This document shows positions 48,123 through 59,668 of a stretch of DNA of 64,000 nucleotides, one piece after another. Source of the stretch: Celoporthe dispersa. Lineage: Eukaryota; Ascomycota; Sordariomycetes; Diaporthales; Cryphonectriaceae. The notes beneath the pieces were generated by a model. The model did not search any database. It worked only from the letters and a program-made list of their open reading frames with translations, and was not told the DNA's origin. Where the stretch lies: the NCBI GenBank assembly GCA_016584495.1, contig WAID01000005.1, forward strand, positions 2,430,501 to 2,494,500, read 5' to 3'. How positions within the stretch are numbered: position 1 is the stretch's first letter; each line of letters starts with the position of its first letter. The position numbers were made by a program, and so were the translations under genes.

Positions 48123-50484
48123 TGCGGATGTGAGGGCTGAGAATAGTCACACCTGGCTACCGTAGTACCGACCGAACATGCCAGCTGACCTGCTAGCTGA
48201 CCAGCTTCGGCTTTCGGTCTTGTTTGCTTGATGTAAAATGCCATGAGACGGACATCAGAGGGAGAGAAGTCTCTATGATGACGATCTCGTGCAGGGAAAA
48301 AAATGCAGAAAAGATTGGACAAGAGGGCTCGTTTGGTGGCTGCGCCTGGCGAGGTGAGCACGCGTTTGGGCCTGGGGCACATAACCGACCCTTGAGGCCT
48401 CGGAAAGGGGGCTGTGTGTTGCCGTGCGGGATTCGGGCCGGGAGAATGCAACGCAACACTTGTTAACAGCCGAGCCTTACTATGATAATTGGATGCCTCG
48501 TCGACGGCCACCAAATGCAGTTATAGAGAGAAACTCAACGCGAAGAGACGAGAGGAAGGTGAGAGACCTTTCATTGGCTGTTTGAGATCCCCAAGAACAA
48601 AAGTGCGCTGCGTGAAGTTGCATGTTCTTTTCGTCTGGGCGAGGGATTGATACGAACTGTTAGTATAAGAGCCTCAAAACATAGGCGGCCAGGACTCGCC
48701 GACCGAGCAAGCTGTCCCTCGATAGACCCGACCTTCAGGAGCTGAGCCTCTCCCTCTTCCTTCTCCCTCTCCCACTCCTCTCCTACTCCTCTCCCACCCC
48801 TCCCCCTCCCCCCCAAAAAAAGAAACAACCGGACAGAACGGGCTTCCCATTCAAGCTATAGCAATTTTTATCAGACGATATCACTTATCCTGCTGATCAG
48901 GGCCCGGTGAGCCCGTCATTGTTAATTCCCGGCCCCCAAACGCAGGATTCCTCCGTGGTCTTAGGTTCAGCTCGTCATGGTAGACGATCCCAGAGGGCTG
49001 CTTCTACTGCCTTCTAGAGACAGACGTCACCCACGAGGACGTCTCGAGAGACCAAAGGCCGCGCCAGCCCTTACTTGCGCTGTTGCGCGTCCGAGTCAAA
49101 GTAATCATTTAGTGTTCTTTTTTTTTTTTTTTTTTTTTGTGTTAGGAGGCCGGGGAGGGGGCCTCTTCACTGACTGCTGTGTAACTCTGTAAAATCCAAT
49201 AACACCGAGTGCCAAGTTGTTGCCTTGCGCTTGAGTGGGCCACTTAGCACGTGCAGCAGTGCCAGATACTGTTCTGTACTATCGGCATGAAGAGTCATCT
49301 TCAGCACATTAACCACACCCTTACACTCTTGAACAAAAGCCATGCGGGCCCGTGGTCAGGCCACCTCAGTTGGAAAGGCCGCTGCTGGGGTTTCTAGCAA
49401 ATTCCCCGTCATCCGGCATGAGAGCAACCACCGATGTTTGTCAACGGCAGAGGTAATCATAGCCACAACGCTGGCGTTCAATGACGACGCTGCACAGGCG
49501 ATCCAGATCTGTCATCACTTGTCTTAATTTTTTTTTTTTACACTTTCGCAGCCTAACTCGCGTCGAAAAGTCTTATCTCCATGCTCTCCCCCCTCCTAGC
49601 CTAAGAAATTAACGATAATAATAAAAAATTCCCCAGCAAGTGCTCAGGGTGCAGTGTTCTTCTTTAGGAGTGGTGGTCCTGATGCTTGGCCGGTCATCGG
49701 ACTCATCATCTATAGAAAGCAATACTGTAATGCATAGCCACTCTTCATCGACCTCATTCTGTGGGCTTTCTTTCCTTCAGTGTATGGCACGGATTAAACG
49801 CGACACAGCCAGTCTGAGGCCAAGCGCAACCAAAAGTGGGTCACAACCCAGGCTGCAGGACTGTGGCTAAGCGCCGCTGTAAGCACTACGGGATGAGTCC
49901 TGTGGTAGTCCTATAGGTGGTGACTTTTTCAACTTGGCTAGAGTGTTTCTCTGTCCTGCTGGGAGGGTCAGAACCCCACCCTGGGCAAATTTGTAACGCT
50001 CACCTTCGCAGCCCCAGTCTATGATGTTGTACCCGTCCCCTTGCGGTACTAGCACCTGGCACTGAGGGCTCCCTCCCAGGTTGTAACACACCCTCTTGTG
50101 ACAGCGCTGCTTCCAAAATCGTCCTGCTACTTCTAGGCAGAACGGTAGACCACCTGTTCAGATAAATATGCATCTTTTACGCATTATAAGTCCAAGACCC
50201 GCATTTAAATACTGCACCCCACTGCTACAACACACAGTCTCTCTCATCCGTCTTTCCTTCCACGAATCATTATACCTTGTCAACTTGTAAGACATCTCCA
50301 AGAGCCCAACACAAGCCTCAAGCAGAACAACACATCTTCGCCTATCATCTCATTACGACTCCAACCCTCCCCAGCCGGGCCAATCACCATAGCCCCTACG
50401 CACGAAATCCGTCGCCGCTTCACAGTGGGCCAGGCCGACGCACACATTCCCCATATCACTAGGCGACCAGGTCACACCAGGACA
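48123..50484. other. Long intergenic region with simple tracts
   Basis: A C/T-rich stretch with C7-A7 at about 48730-48820 and a poly-T run at 49118-49138. No supported genes; the last 250 bases are a pyrimidine- and A/C-rich leader of the following gene. Confidence 0.5.
49118..49138. repeat. Poly-T run
   Basis: About 21 consecutive T. Confidence 0.85.
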
Positions 50485-51885
50485 ATGACTGCCGACAGCG
50501 GCAGCAGGCGCTGCAAGGCCCCAAACTGTGGGGAGAAGAGCGTTCACGAGATACTATTCGACAGGAAGATATACTCTCTGTACTGCCAGGAACACACCTG
50601 CCAGGCCCCCAGGAACCAACACACTCCCTTCTGCATCAACCACCGGAACCCATCAAACAGATACTGTGCCTTCCACGGAAAGTGTAGGGCTCCTGGATGT
50701 ACACAGCTGGCCCCACGACGAGAGAGACAGCCTTTTCCTTACCTCTGCCGCCTCCACCGCTGCGTCCGATGCACAAGCCCTCGCTTTGCCCACACCGATG
50801 TATGCCAGGCCCATCTTACATGTCGCGTCCCAGGATGTCCCAACCATCCCAACCTGAACCGCCCAGGCTTCCTCTGTCATATTCACTCCTGTGCTATTGT
50901 GGCAAACTGCCCCTCGCCAGCTATGCGAGGCACCTCATACTGTCAAAATCACATACCCTGCGCACGGAGAAACCACGGGTGCCGCAACTTGGCCCAGCGA
51001 GGATATAACTTCTGCCTTGACCACAAGTGCAGCCTCGAAAGATGCCCTCGCGAGAAGGACGCGCCCTCCTACTACTGCCGAAACCACACATGCTTCCAAC
51101 AGGGTTGCTGGCAGGCCATCGGAGATATCGACGACCGCGCAGCCCAGTTCTGCTCTGTGCACGAGTGCGCTGTCTCTGGATGCACTGCCGCAGCCAAAAC
51201 GTCTGGTGGATACTGCGAAGACCATGGCTGTACACATGGATCCTGCAATGATATAAGGAAAGGAAGCACGAGTTACTGTGCTCATCACTGCTGTCGCACT
51301 GAGGGATGCAGACATGAAGCAATCCATAAGAATGCATTCTGCCGCAACCACGGATGTTGTGAGATCAAGTGCAAGAACCCTCGCTTAGGCGGACGCGATC
51401 ATATCCGGCAGTGCCTCGAGCATTATACTGAGCATGTTCAAAGGCATGCTGCAGGCAGGGTTGAATTCGCGGCTGGCATTCGTCAGGCCGAGCTGCAGGA
51501 TGAGCTGAGGGATTTTGAAAGGAGGGAAGCAGACCGCAGGGCCAGAGAGCGAGAAGCAAAGGTGCGCCAGGAGGAAGAGGAACTGGAGGCGGAGTATCAG
51601 CAACACGTCAGGGACGAGGCTGCGAGGCTGCTCTCCGAGCAAGAAGCCCAGCGTAGGGCCGAGGAACGCCGATTCGCAGAACTTGTCGATCTGGAGCGCG
51701 AAGAGAGGATGAGGGAAGAGAGGACACAACAGAGAAGGCGTCTTGAAAGGGAAGCACTAACACAAGACGAGAGGTTGAGGGCGAGATGGGGCAGGGATAG
51801 AGATAGGGACATGGGCGGGTTCCGGTACGGTCCTGGGGCCCGAACAGGGAGACGCGACACATTATTCGAAGACGGGCGGCGGTGA
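50485..51885 (+). CDS. Tandem Cys/His-knuckle protein with charged helical tail
   Basis: Single-exon gene, 466 residues from the ATG at 50485. Residues about 10-313 contain roughly 13 consecutive units of the form C-x(2-4)-C-x(9-18)-C-x2-H, often followed at once by the first Cys of the next unit. Examples: CAVSGCTAAAKTSGGYCEDH, CRTEGCRHEAIHKNAFCRNH, CSLERCPREKDAPSYYCRNH. Each unit has four potential zinc ligands (three Cys, one His), so the protein could bind about a dozen zinc ions. The spacing recalls small plant and oomycete WRKY19-type zinc knuckles, but the GGG motif typical of those is absent. Residues about 320-445 are Arg/Glu-rich and predicted helical (EREAKVRQEEEELEAEYQQH), probably a coiled coil or single alpha-helix. 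No signal peptide. Unique in the window; function unknown. A nucleic-acid or protein scaffold is an inference. Confidence 0.8.
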   Translation: MTADSGSRRCKAPNCGEKSVHEILFDRKIYSLYCQEHTCQAPRNQHTPFCINHRNPSNRYCAFHGKCRAPGCTQLAPRRERQPFPYLCRLHRCVRCTSPRFAHTDVCQAHLTCRVPGCPNHPNLNRPGFLCHIHSCAIVANCPSPAMRGTSYCQNHIPCARRNHGCRNLAQRGYNFCLDHKCSLERCPREKDAPSYYCRNHTCFQQGCWQAIGDIDDRAAQFCSVHECAVSGCTAAAKTSGGYCEDHGCTHGSCNDIRKGSTSYCAHHCCRTEGCRHEAIHKNAFCRNHGCCEIKCKNPRLGGRDHIRQCLEHYTEHVQRHAAGRVEFAAGIRQAELQDELRDFERREADRRAREREAKVRQEEEELEAEYQQHVRDEAARLLSEQEAQRRAEERRFAELVDLEREERMREERTQQRRRLEREALTQDERLRARWGRDRDRDMGGFRYGPGARTGRRDTLFEDGRR

Positions 51886-52494
51886 TTCATCGTTGGCTTA
51901 AGAGCGGTGCTGTCGGCTACAGAGATGTGTTTTCGCCTTTTGTATTGCTCAGCCTGATCTCATGGTTCTTCCCCTATTTTGCTTTTTGTCAACGAGGCTG
52001 TACCGCGACAGACCTGGAAAAAGATTTCACACGCGATCAGATGATACCATAGATACCATATCAAAACTTTCCACATGGACTACTACCCTGCCGTTCTCTT
52101 TCCATCACTGCTCCCTGGGATTCATACCGCCACGATCTGATGACCTCCACATTCTCTGGAGGGGATGCGCTGAAGATACACCGATCGGACCTCGGAAGTT
52201 ATGATGACCGCTAGGGGTCTTTACGTAAGCCAGGAGGGCCATTTCAATACCTCCAGGCCTTAGAATTGGCCAGCCTTTCTTTCTGTCTTTTCCTTTTCTC
52301 TGCACCTTTTTCACACTTTTCGCCGAATAGACTGGAACTCTTCAGGCTTCGCTCCTGTTTGTGTTTCTTCGTGATACGGTCCTCTGATTTCCCGACATAC
52401 ACCGGGGCGAGAGTATGATTTGAAGTTTTGCGTACTCTCGGCCAGGAGGGAAAAAAAGAAAACAAATTATAAAGCAAAGCAAAACATAACTCTC
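51886..52494. other. Intergenic, between convergent 3' ends
   Basis: Nothing coding seen. Confidence 0.6.
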
Positions 52495-53347
52495 TCAGTC
52501 ATTGTCCCTGTGGCCTTCAACGAACCACGCTAGCACGAGCGCCACCCTGGCCACCGGGGCCTTGTCCGTTATGCCATGGGGGCCACCAACTTCGCAGCCA
52601 TCGCTGTCCTCGCCGTTGCCGTAACCGGAGTCGTGCTCGTCATCGTCCTCGGCCTCCTCTTCGGCGTCGGCTTGGCCTCCAGACGCGAGCCGCTGAGCTT
52701 TGGCCTGCTCCCACAACTGCTTGTGGGGCGAAACCTTCTTAAGCTTTGCGAACTTGAGCTGGCAGGCCTTGAGCCTCCGCTTCAGATGCTTCTGGGAATA
52801 GTATGTTGGTAAGGCGTCCATGTTACTTACTATATAGGATGGCATAGGAAAACTGACCTCGGCGATCACGGGATAGGAAACACCCTCACAGCGAAGCCGC
52901 ACAAGAAGACGTTCCTCTTCGAGGGTCCACATCTTGCGGAGCTCTCGAGAACTGGCCGAGGATGAGGCGACCGACAAGGCAGGTGTCGCAGCTCGGCGCT
53001 TGGGAGGCCCCCTTTGCCTTTTGGGATTGAGGGCGCTCCTCGTCCTCGCTCGAAGGCACGTCGTTCCTGGCGACCTCGCTGGTGGAGATGGCCCAGCGAG
53101 TGGGTATGTTGCCGATAGGCATACTCGCCAACTCGTCGATGACGCGGTATCCCTGGCTGGCTGGTGTGCGGCGGTAGTCAACCTGACCGCGTTGCACAAG
53201 GTGCAGCCAGCCTTCAGGAGAAATCTCCTGGAGACGGCACGTCTTGGTCGTGCTCTTGCTGTTGTTGAGCCACTTTCGTTAGATGCGTGTTGAAAACTGA
53301 TTCGCGCAAGGGTGTCCATACCAATTGAAAACGTCCCTTGGGTCCAT
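52495..53347 (-). CDS. Small Myb/SANT-like protein (one frame break)
   Basis: Three minus-strand exons: 53347-53322, 53258-52858 and 52791-52495. Intron 1 has CTAAC before its acceptor; intron 2 uses GTCAGT...CCCAG. The N-terminal half reads ISPEGWLHLVQRGQVDYRRT and YRVIDELASMPIGNIPTRW. The C-terminal half holds a single Myb-like helix set, MWTLEEERLLVRLRCEGVSY continuing across the splice to IAEKHLKRRLKACQLKFAK, then an acidic tail. The two halves lie in different frames: one surplus base in CCCAAAA (plus 53019-53025) separates SEDEERPQS from KRQRGPPKRRAAT, and the exons total exactly one base too many. An uninterrupted frame from 53319 exists but its middle is Ser/Pro/Arg nonsense. About 240 residues when corrected. 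Probably a nuclear DNA-binding or chromatin protein. Confidence 0.62.
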
Positions 53348-54889
53348 CTTGATTTTGATGACTTGTGATACTGTCAACGTGTGGTGATGTCACTATGCGT
53401 AGTCAGTAGGTATATCAAAGCTGCTTGCACGAGATATACAGACTCCAAGTATTCGTTGATAGGTGGCTTGAAGATTGAGGTCCCACTGTTGATGAGGCTC
53501 GTGGTCTGAATCTCGACGTGGCCTTTAGTTGTGTAGTGGTTGGAAGTTGCAAGTGTAAGAAGGACAATTCTCAGTCAAACACAGTTTTGTTATATATACT
53601 TTGGACATGTGTGAATTGTGTGTGAATTGGGAAAGCACAATAGACAAGGGCTGGGATATCCACATTATTAGATGGAAATACACCGACCCTAATAGATTCT
53701 TGGAACAATGTGCATGCATACAATTCATTTTTCAACATCACGTCTTTCACAATAATGAATAGATCTTGGGTGAACATCTTTTTCTTTTATCAGGTGAATA
53801 TCACAGAATGTGTCGAGCAGATGCGAATAAGATAAGAATATTCTAAATGTGAAGCTGCTTGGGATCCATTGCCTTCCATTAGTTCTCCGGGTGAGTTGGT
53901 CTGTTGGATGACTGCCTGGCTGATAATAAACATAGTGGAACCTTGTGGACAAAGACGAGTGACACACTGCTTTAGAATAGCAGTGAACATTGCACCCAAT
54001 GGTGAAGTGCATGATGGAGATGTCTTAAGTTATGAAATCACAGTGTAACAGTGGAAAGCCTCATCTGGGGGCATCGATGCTGTAGGAGCTACAAGCTTTT
54101 TGACAATGGAACATTCTCTTGGTACCAACAACCCATATATGTTCGGTCTGAACTTGAAATATGTATGTTGTGTTAATTAAAAAAAAAAGGGGGGGGGTTG
54201 CAAGCATCTCCTCAGGGTAAAAGAGGTCGGAAAGACCACAGGGTATCATCGGAAGCTTGAGAACTGGAGATCTAAAACAGCATGAGCTAAACAAAGCATT
54301 GTAGTCTTATCATAATTGTATCGAAAAAGGTAGCGAAAAGGATGGAGTCAGTGTATCGGCTTAATACCCTTTCAAGTACTTAGTAGGCAAGCAACATTTG
54401 ACACCTCTAGTTCTAAGGTGCTTGCGAAAGCAACCTGTCAAAGGTATATCAAGATATATTGAAGAAACATCTGCTTACAAACCCAATGGTTCTTCCTTGT
54501 ATTTCCTTGTTCAGCCTTCATTTGTGAGTCCTTACAGATTTGCTATCTTCTACAGTACTGGCTACTTATATGTTTCTCATATGCATCCTGCGCACATAAA
54601 AATGGGGGGAAAAAAAGTGAAAAGGGGCTCAAGTTCCAAGGCATTGATTGGCTCTTTAAGTAATCAATAAGCGATTAACTAGTAGGGTTAGGGTTGTCAA
54701 TCGCAAAATTGACGATTGGCTAATGCGTCACACGGGGACTTCAACCAGCTTTGAGACAACGTCAGGCAGAGCGGCTTTGTGTCAGGACCATCTGCGCCCA
54801 AGCCAGACATCATCCCTCTACTCTTCTGACACCAGGCAGACCTCTCGTCATTCAACAGCAGCCGTTCTATTGTCAGCTACAATCAAAAT
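53348..54889. other. Intergenic region upstream of CHL1
   Basis: An A/T-rich 1.5 kb gap with no supported gene. It holds an A10-G9 run at about 54179-54197 and a telomere-like motif listed separately. Confidence 0.55.
54683..54695 (+). promoter_or_regulatory. Telomere-repeat-like motif (TAGGGTTAGGGTT) upstream of CHL1
   Basis: Two TTAGGG-type units in tandem, about 195 bases before the CHL1 start. TTAGGG elements in fungal promoters can bind Tbf1/Teb1-type Myb proteins. Functional role here is inferred from sequence and position. Confidence 0.45.
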
Positions 54890-57669
54890 ATGGGCCCCGC
54901 AAACGACCAAACCTCGAGTCACGATGACATCGATTTCCATCACCCTTTCTCTCCCTACGATGTCCAGCTCGAGTTCATGAGAGCAGCATACGACACTCTT
55001 GAACGAGGGTCAGGCCAAGTAGGAATCCTCGAAAGCCCTACAGGCACAGGAAAATCCCTGTCCCTCATCTGTGCATCGATGACATGGCTGCGGAACTTCA
55101 AGCGAAGACGGTTTACTGCCTCGCTGCAGATCGACCCCAAAGACGCAGAAGGCGAGCCTGATTGGATCATCGAGCAGATGCTGATGCGAAAGAAACAAGA
55201 GCTGATGAGAAGGTGGGAGGAGCGAGAGGAGCGACTTGAGATGATACGACAGAGGGAGAAGCAGATGGAGGAGAGGAGTAGCAAGCGACGACGCCTTCAA
55301 GGTTCCAGCTCAACAGCGAGACCGGCAGAGGAAGAGGAGGAGGCAGAGTTTCTCGTTGACGACTGGGGAGAAGATGTGCAGGATGGCGACCCAGATGATC
55401 AGGATCCACTCTCGAGCCTTAGCAAGGAAACGAGGGCCTTGCTGCAGAAGGTTGGGATGGGCAGCACGAGCGCGGATGCGACCGAGGAGGAGCCGCCAGA
55501 CGATGAGATCAAAGTGAGTCGGACGTGACAAGCCTGGCGAAAGAAGTTATCGCTAACATAAAGCCAAGATCTACTACGCTTCAAGGACGCACTCACAACT
55601 AACACAATTCATTGCGGAGTTACGACGTCCAAATTTCCAGCCTTCTATAGACGCTACATTCGGCTCAAAAGGTCCTCAGACCTGCTCGGCCAACCAGGAG
55701 CCTGTCAAACAGATTCCTTTGTCCTCGCGCCAGAAACTTTGCATCAACCCGGCTGTGTCCAGGCTAGCCTCACTCTCAGCCATCAACGACAAATGCAGCG
55801 AGCTGCAGAAACCCAAGTCTGAGACCAGGTGTCCGTTTGGCCCAAGCGCAGATAATCTTGCCGAGTTTCACCAATTCCGTGACGAAGCATTGGCAACACT
55901 GCCTGACATTGAGGACCTGTGTCAGCTGGGCAAGAAAACACCAGGTGTGCCCATACTATGCATCTCGCACGGCGATCCCGACAGCGGAGATAATCACTCT
56001 TCCGTACCCTTTACTTTTGCAGAACAGCGCACGCGAAGCATTGGGCATCAAGCTGGAGGGCAACATTGTGATTGTGGACGAGGCCCATAATATCATGGAT
56101 GCGGTTGCTAGTGTGCATGCTGCTGAGATACGCCTGAGCGATCTGAGGAGGGCAAGACAGATGCTGGGTATCTACTACAAGAGATTCGGCAAGAAGCTGA
56201 AGGGAGAAAACAGGGTCATGGTGGCACAGATCGTGAAGGTCATCGATAGCCTGGCCGGGTGGTTGACGGCATCTCTGGGCGCAAGCGTAAGAACCCGCAG
56301 GCCAGGGCTCCCCTTCATCTGCAAACATGCTGACAGTCTGCAGACGGAGCACGGGATTGTCGAACCTAGCGCGCTGACGAAAGCCAAAAATGTCGATCAA
56401 ATCAATATGTACAAGCTGATCAGGTACATTCAGGAATCGAAACTTGCGTTCAAGGTCGAAAACTATGCTAGCCACGTCGAAGGAGCGAGTATCAGCCCTG
56501 GAGAACCGAAGTCATCGCCATCAAGCCCTGTACTACACAGTCTTGTCGCCTTCCTTATCGCGCTTACGAACCCTTCGGACGAGGGCCGGATATTCTTTGA
56601 GAAGGTCGCAGCCAGCCCATCAGCTGCGAGCGATGTCAAGCTCTCCTACCTTCTCCTCTCGCCCGTCCACGCCTTCTCTTCCATTGCGAAGTCCGCCCGG
56701 GCCGTCATCCTGGCGGGTGGAACCATGTCTCCCTTCGAGGACTACAAGACTCATTTATTCCCCTACCTGTCGCCACAGTCAGTCACCACTCTCAGCTGCG
56801 GTCACGTCATCCCGCCCTCAAACCTGTGCGTCTGGACGCTTGCCTCGATGAGGCCAAACACGACAGACACGAACGATGTATTCGAGTTCAGCTTCCAGAA
56901 ACGAAGCGATAAGGCCATGATCACGAGATTAGGCCAGGCCTTGCTAAATATGTGCGCCATCGTGCCGGACGGCGTCGTGGTATTCCTCCCCAGCTATGGC
57001 TATCTCGATGAAGTCATTGCGACTTGGCAGAATTCCGAGTGCGCCGGGAACGGGAGCACCATTTGGGACCGCCTCCAGACCAAGAAAGCGGTCTTTCGAG
57101 ACAGCAAGGGCGCATCAAGTAACGAAGTCCTCGAGGCCTACAGCCGCGCCATTCTTGGCTGCGGTGATGACCGGCCGGCCACGAAGCCCACCACGCGCGG
57201 CGCTCTCCTTTTAAGTGTGGTGGGCGGTAAAATGAGCGAAGGCATCAACTTCTCTGACCGACTCGGCCGCTGCGTGGTGATTGTTGGCCTCCCATACCCA
57301 AACATCAACTCACCAGAGTGGAAAGCACGCATTGAATACCTTGAGTCCGACACCATCAGACGACTCACGAGCCAGACCCCAGACATCAAGAAGCAACAGG
57401 CGATGGCACAGGCGAAGCAGGCCTCGAGAGACTTTTATGAGAACTCCTGTATGCGCGCCGTGAATCAGAGTATCGGTCGGGCAATCCGGCATAAGGGTGA
57501 CTACGCGGCTATCGTGTTGGTAGACCGGCGCTTCAGTACGGAGAGAATTCGTGGCAAGCTGCCTGGATGGATACGAGGAGGTATGGCACAGGGAAGTGAA
57601 GGAAAGGGGATGCAAGGGCTGATGGGGGCGCTGAACGTGTTCTTCAAGGGCAAGAAGGCCACATCCTAG
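54890..57669 (+). CDS. chl1: Chl1/DDX11-type Fe-S DNA helicase (one frame break)
   Basis: An XPD-family superfamily 2 helicase needed for sister-chromatid cohesion and replication-fork progression, nuclear. Exons 54890-55513 and 55569-57669 (55 bp phase-0 intron) give about 907 residues. Walker A is ESPTGTGKS (residues 48-56). After the intron comes IYYASRTHSQL (motif Ia). Four Fe-S cluster cysteines are visible (LCINP, DKCSE, RCPFG, VCPYY), then VIVDEAHN (motif II, about 378-381), the Arch region, AGGTMSPF, VVFLPSYGYLDEV, GKMSEGINFSD and QSIGRAIRHKGDYA (motif VI). Between the third and fourth cysteines the frame slips at A4 (55935-55938): removing one A reads LGKKHQVCPYYASR and the remainder is open. 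Exon 2 is exactly one base too long. Assembly error is more likely than loss. Confidence 0.93.
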
Positions 57670-57806
57670 GCTGCGTGGTATATCTCGACACGGCAAGGCC
57701 TGGCGGGTGCATTAGATGAAGTCTAATGCTTAAAGACATGTAGCCTCGCCCAATCTATCTGGGACGTACGTGCTGTCCTTCACTGATTGCAATATGCCCA
57801 GCCAGA

Positions 57807-58975
57807 TCAAGGAGCATCCGTTGGATCCCTAAAAACAATAAGACGTCAATATAAGCACGCCGAAAGAGAAAATAAGATATGGGTAGACTCACCAATCAGT
57901 GACGAGACCCTCGTCAAGATTGTTCATCAGATACATGTCTGCTTCCGAAATCTCGAATTCGTTGATCTTCACATTCTCGATGAGACGGGCTTTCTTCGAG
58001 CTCTTGGGGAGTGTGACCATGTTGTGTTGTAGAGACCACCTTCGCGCTGATCAGCATGGCGCACCAGTAATGATATAAGCACGGGTCTTCTCACCGGACG
58101 AGGAGCTGGGCTGGAGTACATGTGTACTGCTTGGACAGCTCGAGGATTTTGGGGTGCCTCATACGCATCGCCCTGGCCAAAGGAGCATATGCCTCGATGA
58201 CGATGTTGTGTCTCGAGCACGTCTCTCGAATGCCGGTCTGCGTGTTGAATGGGTGGACCTCGATCTGGTTCACCACCGGATGGACCCTGGGCTTCGCGGC
58301 CATCAACTCTTCAATCTAGTACATGAGCATATCGCGCATCAGTGTCACATGTACAAGGCACATGGTCTGCTTCCCTTGACGTCCCGTCCATTCGTGCCAA
58401 GGCACTCACATGTCTGCTGCCAAAGTTGCTGACCCCGGCCATCCTGACCTCGCCGGCTTCGACCGCATCCTCCAAGGCCTTCCAGCTCGTCAGCCGCGCC
58501 TCTTCACCCCCATATGGGCTGTGCAGCAACATCAAGTCAACGTAGCCCAGCCCGCACACGTCCACGGACTTCTTGATGCTCCGCCTGACGGCATCGTAGC
58601 TGGTGCTGCAGCTGGCAAGCTTCGTGGTGTAGTGAACATCCTCGCGCGCCAGGCCTTGTGTGTTCTCGTCGCTGGCGAGGAAGTCCAGGATGGCCTTTCC
58701 CGCCTCTCGCTCGTTGTGATACATCTGCGCGCAGTCGAAGCCCTTGTAGCCAGCAGCCAGCGCCCATCGGACAGACTGTGTGGCCTCCCGGCCGCTCATC
58801 ATGTATAAGCCAAGTTGTATCTGCGGCATGGTCTGACCGGTGGCCAGCTGAGTTTGGTACGGCCGTCAGCGTCAGGTTCCACTGATGACCACAGCGCGGT
58901 TCGTCCATGGCTGTGACATGTTGGGTGAGAATTCACCTTGACGCGGCTGGCCAGTGTATACGTATTCGAAGCCAT
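57807..58975 (-). CDS. Aldo/keto reductase
   Basis: NADPH-dependent reductase of aldehydes and ketones, cytosolic. Five minus-strand exons: 58975-58937, 58847-58410, 58315-58095, 58039-57893 and 57828-57807, giving 288 residues with all phases consistent. The catalytic tetrad is visible: Asp51 and Tyr56 in GFDCAQMYHNE, Lys89 in TTKL, His122 in LMLLHSPYGG. GVSNFGSRH and VVNQIEVHPF follow, and the C-terminus LIENVKINEFEIS ... GLVTDWDPTDAP is typical of the yeast-type glyoxal/2,5-diketo-gluconate reductase group. Start: the ATG at 58975 (MASNTYTLASRVK), placed by the in-phase first intron. It diverges from the Zn2Cys6 regulator 0.7 kb away, suggesting shared control. Substrate unknown. Confidence 0.9.
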
Positions 58976-59668
58976 GATCAATGAAAGCTTGTCTGCTCCT
59001 TCTCGAGTATGATCTTGCCGTATTTACTTGGTAGCGTATTGCAACAAGTTTCTATGTATGCGCTCGCGGCTCCTTTTCAGGTTAGTATTCTTACCCTGGC
59101 TCCTGGATGGCTCTTTCCTTGACACGACGTTAGAGAACAGGTGCAGGGATGACGTAAGAACATCTAGCCAATGGACCGCATCCGATATCGGCTTATCCCA
59201 ACTCAGTCTACCGAGGTACGTACCGCCACAAGTACGCGTGAATTACGAAATAGTCAGTGACACGGAGGCTCCTGCAGTCCCCAGGACGCAACCTCGCCTT
59301 CACCACCCTTTCTCTTCGGATCCATCTCGTCAGCCACAGCGGCAACGCGCACAGAGACTCTGAGGAATTCCCACATCTGAGGCATTCCACAGTGCACTAA
59401 TTAGAGACCGGCCGTCGTCCTCTCCATCATCACATCGCTAATGCGTTCGAGTCAAGGCGTCGCAGGCGCTGGATTTAGGCTCCGGGGTCTCGAAGCAGGC
59501 CCACCTCGACCACGCCCTTAATGTCGATCCACTAGCCACGAGGGGAGACCCCGAAACCCAACTATAGATCCACAGAGGCTGGTGTCTGCTTATCTGCGCC
59601 TGGGCCGTGTGGGCGGGTGGGTGATAAGCCTCGAGTAAGGTAGCAGCAGCGGGTGAGTGTATGGAGTA
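58976..59668. promoter_or_regulatory. Divergent promoter between reductase and Zn2Cys6 regulator
   Basis: About 690 bp between the two start codons. No coding sequence. It is the likely place for binding sites of the neighbouring regulator, but I did not identify a clear CGG-spacer-CCG operator. Confidence 0.45.

Noticed and set aside
52495..53319. Uninterrupted 274-codon reading of the Myb-like locus
   Set aside because: Its middle is Ser/Pro/Arg-rich nonsense, whereas the alternative frame with spliced exons reads naturally; one surplus base explains the open frame.
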